Positions 9,901 to 17,075 of a stretch of DNA of 64,000 bases are shown here, piece after piece (positions within the stretch are counted from its first letter, which is position 1; every line of letters starts with the position of its first letter). Location: the NCBI GenBank assembly GCA_944322715.1, contig CALUPT010000008.1, forward strand, positions 1 through 64,000, in the 5' to 3' direction. The notes under the pieces were generated by a model, which was given only the letters and a program-made list of their open reading frames with translations, had not been told where the DNA came from and ran no database searches. This stretch comes from an uncultured Bacteroidales bacterium. GTDB lineage: Bacteria; Bacteroidota; Bacteroidia; Bacteroidales; UBA932. A program made the position numbers and the translations under genes.

Positions 9901-11131
9901 GAAACCAGGGAGATGATTTCGGGCAGACTTTAGGACCGATAATTTTTATCTTCTTCTTCCCGTTTACAGTAATCTCTTTTTCTTCTCCCTCCAGTTCACA
10001 GATACTGACAAGACCTTTCTGACTTTTCAAAGGCCGCTGATAGAAGATAACAATATCCCGGATCTCATTTTTAAGATCGGCTGTCAGTTCAGGATGAAAT
10101 TCCGCCTGCGCTGTCCAGATTCTTTCAAATTCATCCAGATAGTCCTGTCTATAGAAAACTATATTCTTCAGGCTCTGGTTTGGATTCTTGTCTATAATGG
10201 AAACCAGATATTGCCCTACAGTTACATTATTGAAATACAATTCTTTACTTCTATCGCTGATATTCCCGAGATATCCGCTGGACCCCTTAAGATTGCCGTT
10301 GACCTTCTGCAGGACGACTGCAAGTTCCTCCAAGCCTAATTTTTCAGAAAGTGCCTTTACACGCCATTTGTAATTCTCTTTGACCAGATCTTTACCTTTG
10401 ACAGTCCTTTTATTGCCAACGATATTGAACGGCGATGCACAGATTGTCCACGTCTGCTTTTCATTCTTGTCTTTCAGATTCTCTTTTAACTCGTCTGTAA
10501 GTATATCCGGATAAAACTGTTTCTGGAATTCCCATATTCTGTCAAATTCTTCCGCAAGATCAGATCTGTAGAAATCCGGAATTTTATATTTGCCCTCAGA
10601 CAACTGCCGGAAGCAATATTGTCCTGGTGTGATATTATTCTCGTACAGATATTTCGCAATATCCATACTGTCAATAAACTGCCCGTCTTCTTCATTCTTT
10701 GCCTTCCTGCTGCTCCTGTATCCTCTTTTCTTGTTGATCATCAGAAGTACCCGCGCAAGTTCAGTCAAAGAAATCTCCTCTGTCACAGCCTTTGCCCTTA
10801 GACGAAGGGTCTGGAAAGTTGTGAAATTACCTTGTTCCGCAAGGACTGTCTCATCTGCTATCCATCCTGCATTTTTCAAGACTTCTATCAGATTCTTCCT
10901 GCGGAGTTTATATCGCTGCAGATTGCGGCGCATACTTCTTTTCTGCGTTCTGTCTGCATTCGTAGTAATACTTTTTCCTGATTCAAAATTGTTCCGTTCA
11001 TCTACAGACAACGGATTCACTCTCACGCCGAGCCGTACTATTGAAGACTTCTCTTCACTGTTTTCCGCTTCATTCACTACCGCCCAGCCGATGGAGTTGG
11101 TACCGAGGTCAAGTCCTAATATCTTTCTCAT
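6932..11131 (-). CDS. cas9: CRISPR-associated nuclease Cas9 (subtype II-C)
   Basis: A 1399-residue RNA-guided DNA nuclease. RuvC-I is in LGLDLGTNSIGWA with Asp 8, the arginine-rich bridge helix follows (RSMRRNLQRYKLRRKN), RuvC-II is IRIELARE with Glu 681, the HNH motif is FDVEHIIPQ with His 765, and RuvC-III is HHAMDALTIAF with His 931 and Asp 934. All catalytic residues are present. The length matches the large Bacteroides-type II-C Cas9 proteins. It is the first gene of the cas9-cas1-cas2 operon; tracrRNA is encoded divergently about 200 bp upstream. Confidence 0.97.
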   Translation of the reverse strand: MRKILGLDLGTNSIGWAVVNEAENSEEKSSIVRLGVRVNPLSVDERNNFESGKSITTNADRTQKRSMRRNLQRYKLRRKNLIEVLKNAGWIADETVLAEQGNFTTFQTLRLRAKAVTEEISLTELARVLLMINKKRGYRSSRKAKNEEDGQFIDSMDIAKYLYENNITPGQYCFRQLSEGKYKIPDFYRSDLAEEFDRIWEFQKQFYPDILTDELKENLKDKNEKQTWTICASPFNIVGNKRTVKGKDLVKENYKWRVKALSEKLGLEELAVVLQKVNGNLKGSSGYLGNISDRSKELYFNNVTVGQYLVSIIDKNPNQSLKNIVFYRQDYLDEFERIWTAQAEFHPELTADLKNEIRDIVIFYQRPLKSQKGLVSICELEGEEKEITVNGKKKIKIIGPKVCPKSSPWFQEFKIWQIINNLKVNGNFLGQEHKEKLAQELSIKEKLSKSDVLKLLFGKNCKDLDLNYKEIEGNRTQATLFKAYAKILEESGHGEAVELLKKSSAEIVKTVENVFTALGYNTDILYFDTTLPDDEVEEQTMFRLWHLLYSYVGDKSRSGNESLVGKVAEITGCEKEYARIIAGVTFDPDYGSLSARAIKKILPYMKEGNEYSVACEYAGYRHSKRSLTKEEIENKSYKDRLDPVLQNSLRNPVVEKILNQMVNVVNAVIDEYGKPDEIRIELARELKKSKKEREQAASDISTATKENDRVRQELQEKFGIANPSRNDIIKYRLYKELSANGYKTLYSGTYIPQERLFSKDFDVEHIIPQARLFDDSFANKTLEAKDVNIQKGSMTAFDYVKSKYGEEGVAEYKSRIQKLLNDKAISKTKAAHLLMSEKDIPEGFIERDLRDSQYIAKKAREILEEAVKFVVPTTGSVTARLREDWQLVDVMKELNWDKYYLSGLTETYQDKDGQTKTRITDWTKRNDHRHHAMDALTIAFTKRSYIQYLNNLNARVPKSENDPQYVDLSKYGICNIPKDEQTRVVRYIESMQLYRDDKGRLRFLPPIPLDQFRQEAKRHLGNILVSIKAKNKVVTRNVNKTKKKGGYNEKIQLTPRGQLHNETVYGSIYRYVPKEETIGSKFNIAKIETVASPVYRDALRSRLAEYGNDPKKAFTGKNALDKNPVFIDEMHTRMVPSVVKTVTLGLVYTTRKEINPDNFKDEKTIRKIIDVRVRNILLDRLEEYGGDAKKAFSNLDENPVWLNKEKGIAVKRVTITGVSNAVPLHDKHNVLGVSMLDAQGKVQPSDYVSTSSNHHIAIFIDKDGNLQEHVVSFYDAVVAVTFRDPVVDKAYNKSKGWQFKFTMKQNEYFVFPNERSGFNPNDIDLMDPDNYALISPNLFRVQKLATKYYVFRHHLETSVEDKAELRDVTWKRIQNVNGLKGIVKVRINHLGEIVAVGEY

Positions 11132-11194
11132 TGGAATTATGTGTTATCGTGTGGTTTTTACTATTAAAGGCCGGAAACGGGCAGATTTCCGGAT

Positions 11195-11220
11195 ATTGTT
11201 TCAAACTTAATAAAAATTTG
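11195..11220 (+). repeat. Degenerate CRISPR-repeat-like sequence in the cas9 leader
   Basis: On the plus strand this reads ATTG then TTTCAAACTT, then an AT-rich stretch ending in TTTG. It matches repeat positions 8-22 except for one missing C, and keeps the later TA and TTTG with two extra bases. On the minus strand it equals an anti-repeat-like sequence and contains TAAGTTTG (11202-11209), a possible -7 element for cas9. Chance similarity in AT-rich DNA is not excluded. Confidence 0.4.
11202..11209 (-). promoter_or_regulatory. Possible cas9 promoter -7 element
   Basis: TAAGTTTG on the minus strand matches TAnnTTTG and lies 70 bp before the cas9 start codon. A clear -33 element is not seen 19-21 bp upstream. 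Confidence 0.4.
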
Positions 11221-11300
11221 TTTCCATTGCACATATTCCATAATAATTCAACTGAAAATCTGACATATAACGCTTCTTCAATAAATTTTCCGTCATTAAT

Positions 11301-11331
11301 TTTGGAAATCTGACTAAATGGAATAACTTTG
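11301..11331 (+). promoter_or_regulatory. tracrRNA promoter
   Basis: TTTG at 11301-11304 and TAACTTTG at 11324-11331 are separated by exactly 19 bp, an ideal Bacteroidetes sigma-ABfr promoter. Transcription would start a few bases downstream, at the anti-repeat. Confidence 0.8.
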
Positions 11332-11334
11332 CAT

Positions 11335-11411
11335 AAGTTTGAAGCAATTCACAATAAGGATTATTCCGTTGTGAGAACATTAGAGGTGGCGGTTCTCCGT
11401 CGCCTTTTTTT
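11335..11411 (+). ncRNA. tracrRNA of the type II-C CRISPR system
   Basis: The region 11335-11355 is complementary to the first part of the CRISPR repeat: 13 contiguous base pairs (TTGTGAATTGCTT with its complement), a one-base bulge, then seven more pairs. It is followed by a short linker and a terminator hairpin, GGTGGCGG / CCGTCGCC (11385-11404, two G-U pairs, loop TTCT), and seven T residues. It has its own promoter immediately upstream. It guides crRNA loading into Cas9. Confidence 0.9.
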
Positions 11412-11442
11412 GTAAAACGCCTCAAGAAGCTGCAGTGGCAAT

Positions 11443-12498
11443 ATGAAAGCGAAAAAGCATAATTTTGAAAAAAGGACCCTGGTCTCGCCTGCCGATGGGC
11501 TGGAGATCAGCGTATTGATATGCCGGCCGTCTGGAAAGGATATTATGTCGGACGGAAGCTGTGCGGAACATGAAGTGGCAGACAGAGGTAAAGTACATTG
11601 TCCGACAGGAATAGTCCAGCTTGTGCACGGGATGTGCGAACACAAGGAGAGATACATCCCGTTTATGGAATTTCTGGCGGACAACGGATATGCAAGCATA
11701 ATTCACGACCACCGGGGCCACGGGGAATCGGTAAAGTCGTCCGATGACCTGGGCTATTTCTATGAAGGCGGGTATATGGCTATGATGGAGGATGTCAGGG
11801 CTGTCACGCTAATGGCCTGCGAAGAATTCAGCAGGCCGGAGACCCGTATGAATAAAGAATCCGCGGGACTGCCGCTGATTCTATTGGGCCACAGTATGGG
11901 CTCCATGGCCGTACGTTCTTTTTCAAAAAGATATGACAATCTCATAGATGGCCTGGTTGTATGCGGCAGCCCGAGCTATAATCCAGGACTGTCTGTCGGG
12001 AAAGCTCTCGCCAAAGGTTACAGGGCAATAATGGGAGAACGACACCGGCCTTCGCTGATACAGTCGATAGCATTCGGGACATTCAACAGGAGATTCCGGA
12101 ATGAGAAATCCAGCAACGCATGGATCTGTTCCGACCCGGAGATTGTCAGCGCATACGATGCCGATCCGCACTGCAATTTCCAGTTCACGACCGATGGATT
12201 CATCAACCTTTTCTCCCTGATGCAGGATGCATACGACATAAAAGACTGGCATAAGACCAGTCCTGACTTGCCGGTACTGTTCATTTCAGGGGAAGATGAC
12301 CCTTGCAGGATAAATGACAGACGGTTCCGTCTGGCCGTTGAAAAAATGAAAGAAGCCGGTTACCGGAATGTACAGGCCAAGACATACCCCGGGATGCGTC
12401 ACGAAATCCTGAACGAGACCGGAAAAGAGGAAGTATGGAATGATATTCTGGCTTTCTGCGACAGGATAGAGAAACGGCAAAGCAATAACGCGGGATAA
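11443..12498 (+). CDS. Alpha/beta hydrolase, monoacylglycerol lipase / lysophospholipase type
   Basis: A 351-residue serine hydrolase of the Hydrolase_4 type. The oxyanion-region motif QLVHGMCEHKERY, the HDHRGHGES strand-turn and the nucleophile elbow GHSMGS with Ser 151 are visible; ISGEDDPC carries the probable catalytic Asp and GMRHEIL the catalytic His. No signal peptide is seen, so it should be cytoplasmic. It starts 31 bp after the tracrRNA terminator and may be followed in the same transcript by the 48-residue protein at 12559. Confidence 0.88.
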   Translation: MKAKKHNFEKRTLVSPADGLEISVLICRPSGKDIMSDGSCAEHEVADRGKVHCPTGIVQLVHGMCEHKERYIPFMEFLADNGYASIIHDHRGHGESVKSSDDLGYFYEGGYMAMMEDVRAVTLMACEEFSRPETRMNKESAGLPLILLGHSMGSMAVRSFSKRYDNLIDGLVVCGSPSYNPGLSVGKALAKGYRAIMGERHRPSLIQSIAFGTFNRRFRNEKSSNAWICSDPEIVSAYDADPHCNFQFTTDGFINLFSLMQDAYDIKDWHKTSPDLPVLFISGEDDPCRINDRRFRLAVEKMKEAGYRNVQAKTYPGMRHEILNETGKEEVWNDILAFCDRIEKRQSNNAG

Positions 12499-12558
12499 CC
12501 GTATCCGGAAAAAGACCGAAGGTCCCTTCAGGACCGGATAAAATCGAAAACTGACACT

Positions 12559-12705
12559 ATGGCGGACAATTATCTTGAACGGAAATACGAAGCCTATATG
12601 GAAAGGAAGGCGGCGGCAGAGAAAGCGAAGCGGGCTGCCTGGAAGAAACGCATGGATGCCTACCGCAGGAAACTGGCAGAAGAGAACGGAGAAAAGGATC
12701 AGTAG
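12559..12705 (+). CDS. Small conserved Bacteroidales protein, 48 aa
   Basis: A highly charged 48-residue protein beginning MADNYLERKYEAYMERK and rich in Ala, Lys, Arg and Glu, predicted to be one or two helices. Similar very short proteins with the MA-NYLE-KYEEY start recur in Bacteroidales genomes, often with misleading automatic names. Its function is unknown. It follows the hydrolase gene by 60 bp on the same strand and ends before the promoter of the COG0523 gene. Confidence 0.65.
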   Translation: MADNYLERKYEAYMERKAAAEKAKRAAWKKRMDAYRRKLAEENGEKDQ

Positions 12706-12732
12706 ACTGGATTCACACTTATTATTTTTGCG

Positions 12733-12740
12733 TATCTTTG
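12733..12740 (+). promoter_or_regulatory. Promoter -7 element of the COG0523 GTPase gene
   Basis: TATCTTTG matches TAnnTTTG exactly. The -33 region is weak. Transcription would start near 12746, leaving a leader of about 90 bases. Confidence 0.6.
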
Positions 12741-12746
12741 TAGGTT

Positions 12747-12801
12747 GGCCATTTATCCGTGCCACGGACTGAGGCATATCTGCTGCAGAATCAGAATGGC
12801 C
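12747..12801 (+). promoter_or_regulatory. Possible structured 5' leader of the COG0523 GTPase gene
   Basis: GGCCATT at 12747-12753 can pair with AATGGCC at 12795-12801, enclosing a near-palindrome CCGTGCCACGG. I know no riboswitch class with this shape, and a GC-rich leader may fold by chance. Confidence 0.25.
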
Positions 12802-12833
12802 GGCTGTTTAAAAAGGATAGATAACAACAGAAT

Positions 12834-14111
12834 ATGGAAAAACAGGATATTCCGGTCCTGCTGCTGACCGGTTACCTCGGCAGCGGAAAAACGACATTGG
12901 TGAACAGGATACTTTCAAACAGGAAAGGCATCAGATTCGCAGTGATAGTGAACGACATAGGAGAAGTCAACATTGATGCCGACCTGATCCAGGCAGGCGG
13001 GGTCGTGGCCCAGAAGGATGACAGTCTCGTCGCCCTGCAGAACGGCTGTATCTGCTGCACCCTCAAGGCAGACCTGATAGAGCAGATTTTCGAACTGACA
13101 AAAATGCAGAAATTCGACTATGTCGTAATCGAAGCCAGCGGCATCTGCGAACCGGAGCCTATCGCCCAGACAATCTGCAGCATACCATCCCTCGGCGGAC
13201 CATACACGAAATACGGCACCTGCCATATCGACTGCATCGTGACTGTCGTCGATGCTCTCAGACTCCGGGATGAGTTCGGCGGCGGGGATGCACTTACAGG
13301 ACAGGACATCGGGGAGGAGGATATCGCCAACCTGATCATACAGCAGATAGAATTCTGCAATATCATTCTGCTCAACAAGGCCGCGGAAGTGAAGCCGGAA
13401 GAACTGGAAAAGATAAGGGCGATTATCCGTACCCTCCAGCCGGTAGCCGAGATAATCGACTGCGACTATGCAGATGTGGATCTGGACAAGATACTGCATA
13501 CCGGGCTTTTCGATTTCGACAGGGCTGCCACTTCCGCCGGCTGGATCCGTGGCATCGAGAGCCGTCCTACGGATGAGGAGGAAGAGGCGGCACGGAACAG
13601 CCGCAGGGATGGGGATCACCACAGCCACGATGGAGATGACCATGAAGAAAGTCTCCATCACGGACATGAAGACCATCATCCCGGTGAAGACGGCCACTGC
13701 CATCACCATCATCACCACCATGATGAAGGAGAAGCGGAGGAATACGGAATCAGCACATTCGTCTACTACCGCAGACCCGCATTCGACATCAACCGTTTCG
13801 ACCGGTTCGTTGCAAAAAAATGGCCTGAATCAGTCATCAGGGCCAAAGGGATATGCTATTTCAGCGATGAAAGGGGGATGTCGTACCTGTTCGAACAGGC
13901 GGGAAGCCAGAAACAGCTGCGCCAGGCCGGACAGTGGTACGCCACGGCCCCCGAGGAAGATCTTATCCGGCTGATGCAGAGCGACCCTGGATTCATGCGC
14001 GACTGGGATGCCAGATACGGGGACAGAATGCAGAAGATCGTATTCATCGGCCAGAACATGGACAGGGAACAGATCACCCGCGACCTCGATGACTGTCTGG
14101 AGCAGGAATAA
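12834..14111 (+). CDS. COG0523 (CobW/ZNG1-like) metallochaperone GTPase with His-rich insert
   Basis: A 425-residue G3E-family GTPase. The Walker A motif GYLGSGKT is at residues 13-20, the metal-binding CICC motif at 72-75 and the NKAA guanine-binding motif follows in the middle of the G domain. A long His/Asp-rich segment lies at about residues 260-303, including seven consecutive His, before the CobW C-terminal domain. Family members deliver zinc or another metal to client proteins. No cobalamin genes are nearby, so a zinc-type role is more likely than cobalamin synthesis; this is inference. Confidence 0.88.
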   Translation: MEKQDIPVLLLTGYLGSGKTTLVNRILSNRKGIRFAVIVNDIGEVNIDADLIQAGGVVAQKDDSLVALQNGCICCTLKADLIEQIFELTKMQKFDYVVIEASGICEPEPIAQTICSIPSLGGPYTKYGTCHIDCIVTVVDALRLRDEFGGGDALTGQDIGEEDIANLIIQQIEFCNIILLNKAAEVKPEELEKIRAIIRTLQPVAEIIDCDYADVDLDKILHTGLFDFDRAATSAGWIRGIESRPTDEEEEAARNSRRDGDHHSHDGDDHEESLHHGHEDHHPGEDGHCHHHHHHHDEGEAEEYGISTFVYYRRPAFDINRFDRFVAKKWPESVIRAKGICYFSDERGMSYLFEQAGSQKQLRQAGQWYATAPEEDLIRLMQSDPGFMRDWDARYGDRMQKIVFIGQNMDREQITRDLDDCLEQE

Positions 14112-14133
14112 GGCATAGAAGACACCGGACAGA

Positions 14134-14442
14134 ATGGCGAAACATAAAGGAAAGATACTTGTCGTGGATGACAATGCCGGGGTACGCTCGGCACTTAAGA
14201 TTCTTCTGCCTCTGCATTTCGATGAGGCAGAAGCGATTGCATCTCCAAATGAACTGATTTCGCGTATCGCCGTCTTCAGGCCGGACACCGTGCTTCTGGA
14301 TATGAATTTCCAGAGAGACATCAATACAGGCATGAAACGCGGGAAAAGGAGATTGTCTGCAACGAGAACCCTGTATACAACCTTCGTACTGAATGACAGG
14401 AGGCTGAGGCAAATTCCTTACAAAGCACTGTCGGTCAATTAA
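14134..14442 (+). pseudogene. Truncated NtrC-type response regulator (receiver domain remnant)
   Basis: The first 65 residues look like the receiver domain of Bacteroidetes NtrC-type regulators: ILVVDDNAG with Asp 12 and Asp 13, and the phospho-acceptor Asp 56 in LLDMNFQRDINTG. The family is normally about 440-460 residues, with an AAA+ sigma-54 domain and a HTH. Here the similarity stops after INTG and 37 unrelated residues follow. Even the receiver domain is incomplete. I read this as a deletion remnant, with no partner kinase in sight. Confidence 0.7.
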
Positions 14443-14447
14443 AACAG

Positions 14448-14491
14448 CATATCCGCAGCAGCCGTTTCATAGAACGGGTGCCGCGGATATG
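14448..14491. terminator. Probable terminator between converging units
   Basis: A 9-bp stem CATATCCGC / GCGGATATG encloses a second hairpin CCGTT / AACGG. It is flanked by A residues on the left and TTTCT on the right, and lies between the response-regulator remnant and the end of ribH. Confidence 0.55.
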
Positions 14492-14513
14492 TTTCTCCCG
14501 GTATGCCGATTTT

Positions 14514-14975
14514 TCAGAACTGACGGAGGAGATCAACCATCTCGATTGCGGTTGTCATGGCATCGAAACCCTTGTTGCCGGCCTTTGTCCCGGCGCGCTC
14601 CACAGCCTGCTCTATCGAATCCGTGGTAAGCACTCCGAAAATCACCGGCACATTGCTGTCAAGACCGACCTTGGCAATACCTTTTGTAGTCTCGCCTGCC
14701 ACCATATCGAAATGCGGGGTCGCACCACGGATGACGGCGCCGAGACATACGACCGCGTCATAACGTCCCGAATCCGCCATTTTCTTTGCAACCAGCGGTA
14801 TCTCAAATGAGCCTGGCACCCAGGCCACTTCCAGATCATCCGTATCGCCGCCATGACGGACAAACGAATCTTCGGCTCCTGAAAGCAGTTTCGAGGTTAT
14901 GAATTCATTGAAACGGGCTGCCACTATGCCTATCCTCTGGCCGTGCGCCGAAAGTTTTCCTTCAATCTTTTTCAT
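14514..14975 (-). CDS. ribH: 6,7-dimethyl-8-ribityllumazine synthase
   Basis: A 153-residue lumazine synthase, which condenses 5-amino-6-ribitylamino-uracil with dihydroxybutanone phosphate in the penultimate step of riboflavin synthesis. Family motifs are visible: [31 protein letters not shown] and [10 protein letters not shown]. The length is normal for a subunit of the icosahedral or pentameric enzyme. It is the last gene of the ribD-ribE-ribBA-ribH operon, 94 bp after ribBA. Confidence 0.96.
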   Translation of the reverse strand: MKKIEGKLSAHGQRIGIVAARFNEFITSKLLSGAEDSFVRHGGDTDDLEVAWVPGSFEIPLVAKKMADSGRYDAVVCLGAVIRGATPHFDMVAGETTKGIAKVGLDSNVPVIFGVLTTDSIEQAVERAGTKAGNKGFDAMTTAIEMVDLLRQF

Positions 14976-15069
14976 CTTCAGTTACAGTTTATTCAATTCT
15001 TATCCTTTTATATCATAATGCCCCGTCACACCGGACAAAGCCATATCCCTGCCATCCTGGAAGAATCCG

Positions 15070-16278
15070 TCAGTGCTTGACGTGAAGGAGATGTCCCATC
15101 TTGCGGTACTTTGTGTACAGATAGAACTCGTTCTTCTCGTTGCAGGTCATCTCGATAGGATCCCTGCCGACTATCTCGATGCCATACCCGTCCAGTCCTG
15201 TAATCTTCATCGGATTGTTGGTCATAAGTATCAGTTTCTTCACGCCGAGATCGGCAAGGATGGATGCCCCGGTACCATATTCCCTCAGATCGGCCTTGAA
15301 CCCGAGGGCAATATTGGCCTCGACAGTGTCCATACCCTGATCCTGGAGTTTATAGGCCTTCAGTTTATTTACAAGACCTATCCCCCTGCCTTCCTGACGC
15401 AGATACAGCAGCACTCCCCTGCCTTTCTTCTCGATTCTCCTCAACGCCTCCGCGAGCTGCTCTCCGCAGTCACACCTGAGCGACCCGAATGCATCGCCCG
15501 TCAGACATTCTGAATGGACACGGCACAGGACAGGTTCATCGGTAGAGACATCACCTTTTACAAGAGCCACATGCTGTTCACCATTTATCTTATTGATATA
15601 ACCATAGATACGGAATGTCCCGAACTTGGTCGGCAATTCTGCATCCGTCACCCTTTCGACAATGGACTCGGTCCTGCGGCGGAAGCGTATCAGATCGGCT
15701 ATCGTTATTATCTTCAGTCCGTGGGCATGGGCGAACCTGAACAGTTCGGCAGTCCTCATCATTGTCCCGTCATCCTTCATTATCTCGCAGCACAGGCCGC
15801 TTTCTCCCAGACCTGCTATCCTCACAAGGTCGACTGTCGCCTCGGTATGCCCTGACCTGATCAGCACCCCTCCCTTCCTTGCAGTAAGAGGGAACATATG
15901 CCCGGGTCTCCGGAAATCCTCCGGCTTCGAGTCCGGGTCGGCACATTTCAGGGCAGTGACAGAACGTTCGACTGCAGAAATGCCCGTCGTAGTGGAAACA
16001 TGGTCGATTGATACCGTGAATGCGGTACTGTGGTTGTCAGTATTCTCGACCACCATCTGCTTCAGGTCGAGCCTGTGCGCCAGTTCTGCCGTCATCGGCA
16101 TACATATCAGCCCCTTGCCGTATGTAGCCATAAAATTGACATTCTCAGTTGTCGCGAATTTTCCGGCACATATCAGATCTCCCTCATTCTCCCTCTCCGG
16201 ATCATCCGTGACCACTATCATCTTACCTTGCCTGAGATCCTCGATTGCCTCTTCGATTGTGTTGAACTTCATTTCCAT
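15070..16278 (-). CDS. ribBA: Bifunctional DHBP synthase / GTP cyclohydrolase II
   Basis: A 402-residue two-domain enzyme feeding both branches of riboflavin synthesis. Residues 1-200 form dihydroxybutanone-phosphate synthase, with the acidic [10 protein letters not shown] loop and RPGHMFPL then GHTEATVDL. Residues 205-402 form GTP cyclohydrolase II, with the zinc cysteines in [17 protein letters not shown] and the RQEGRGIGL motif. It lies 38 bp after ribE in the riboswitch-controlled operon. Confidence 0.96.
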   Translation of the reverse strand: MEMKFNTIEEAIEDLRQGKMIVVTDDPERENEGDLICAGKFATTENVNFMATYGKGLICMPMTAELAHRLDLKQMVVENTDNHSTAFTVSIDHVSTTTGISAVERSVTALKCADPDSKPEDFRRPGHMFPLTARKGGVLIRSGHTEATVDLVRIAGLGESGLCCEIMKDDGTMMRTAELFRFAHAHGLKIITIADLIRFRRRTESIVERVTDAELPTKFGTFRIYGYINKINGEQHVALVKGDVSTDEPVLCRVHSECLTGDAFGSLRCDCGEQLAEALRRIEKKGRGVLLYLRQEGRGIGLVNKLKAYKLQDQGMDTVEANIALGFKADLREYGTGASILADLGVKKLILMTNNPMKITGLDGYGIEIVGRDPIEMTCNEKNEFYLYTKYRKMGHLLHVKH

Positions 16279-16316
16279 ATTTCAATTCATATATTAACGC
16301 CAGTCAGACGAATTTG

Positions 16317-17027
16317 TTAAAAGCCGTTCTTTTCCAGAAATTCAAGTGTCAGTCCGCCACCGGCCAACCTGTCTGAAGAGTCAGATAAAGGCCCATCAGC
16401 CGGTCCTGACGAAAGCATATCGGCTGGCAGTCCTGCCGAAAGGATACGCGCAATGTACCTTGCAAAAACATCCGCCTCCACATTGACAATTGTCCCGGGA
16501 CGGATACTGCCGAGAGTGCTGGCCGACCTCGTATGCGGAATCAGCGAGACAGAAAACGAATCATTGTCCACTGCAACGACAGTCAGACTTGCCCCGTCCA
16601 CTGCCACGGACCCTTTGACCGCTATCAACGGCATCAGCCCGGAAGCGTTTCCCGGCATCTCTATCCTGATAATCCTTGCGATGCCGGATGCCTTGACAGA
16701 CTCTACCCTTCCGCAGGCATCGACATGTCCAGACACTATGTGACCTCCCAGGCGTCCTCCTGCAGGCAGCGCCCTTTCCAGATTGACCATATCTCCCGGT
16801 TTCAGGCTGCCGAGAGAACTGCGGCGCAATGTCTCCGGCATAGCATCCGCAGTAAAGCTGTCGCCGGTCATCGAAGTGACTGTCAGACAGACACCGTTGA
16901 CCGCTATGCTGTCCCCTTCGACAGTGCCTTCCAGGACCTTCCGGGCTTGTACAGTGACAATGGCACTGTCCTGCCCTGTCCTGATACTCTTTACCGTTCC
17001 GGTTTCCTCTATTATTCCTGTAAACAT
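16317..17027 (-). CDS. ribE: Riboflavin synthase, alpha subunit
   Basis: A 236-residue riboflavin synthase, which dismutates two lumazines to riboflavin. The start MFTGIIEETG is diagnostic, and the two lumazine-binding repeats each show a NGVCLTV- or DGASLTV-type motif. Family members are about 200 residues; here roughly 30 extra residues of low complexity (rich in Ser, Ala, Gly, Asp) precede the conserved C-terminal LTLEFLEKNGF. It sits between ribD and ribBA in the operon. Confidence 0.95.
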   Translation of the reverse strand: MFTGIIEETGTVKSIRTGQDSAIVTVQARKVLEGTVEGDSIAVNGVCLTVTSMTGDSFTADAMPETLRRSSLGSLKPGDMVNLERALPAGGRLGGHIVSGHVDACGRVESVKASGIARIIRIEMPGNASGLMPLIAVKGSVAVDGASLTVVAVDNDSFSVSLIPHTRSASTLGSIRPGTIVNVEADVFARYIARILSAGLPADMLSSGPADGPLSDSSDRLAGGGLTLEFLEKNGF

Positions 17028-17075
17028 ATCTGATTATTATCCAGATTATCCTCTATGCCCCAAATGGCAAATCAA

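Noticed and set aside
11285..11331. A possible third copy of the dispersed repeat near the tracrRNA promoter, sharing GTTATTCCATTTA on the reverse strand with copy B.
   Set aside because: Only 13 bases match, which is expected by chance in a window of this size, and the promoter spacing explains the sequence.
12915..13721. A 268-codon frame opposite the COG0523 gene with runs of Val and Met.
   Set aside because: The runs are the complement of the His/Asp-rich insert; it is not a real membrane protein.
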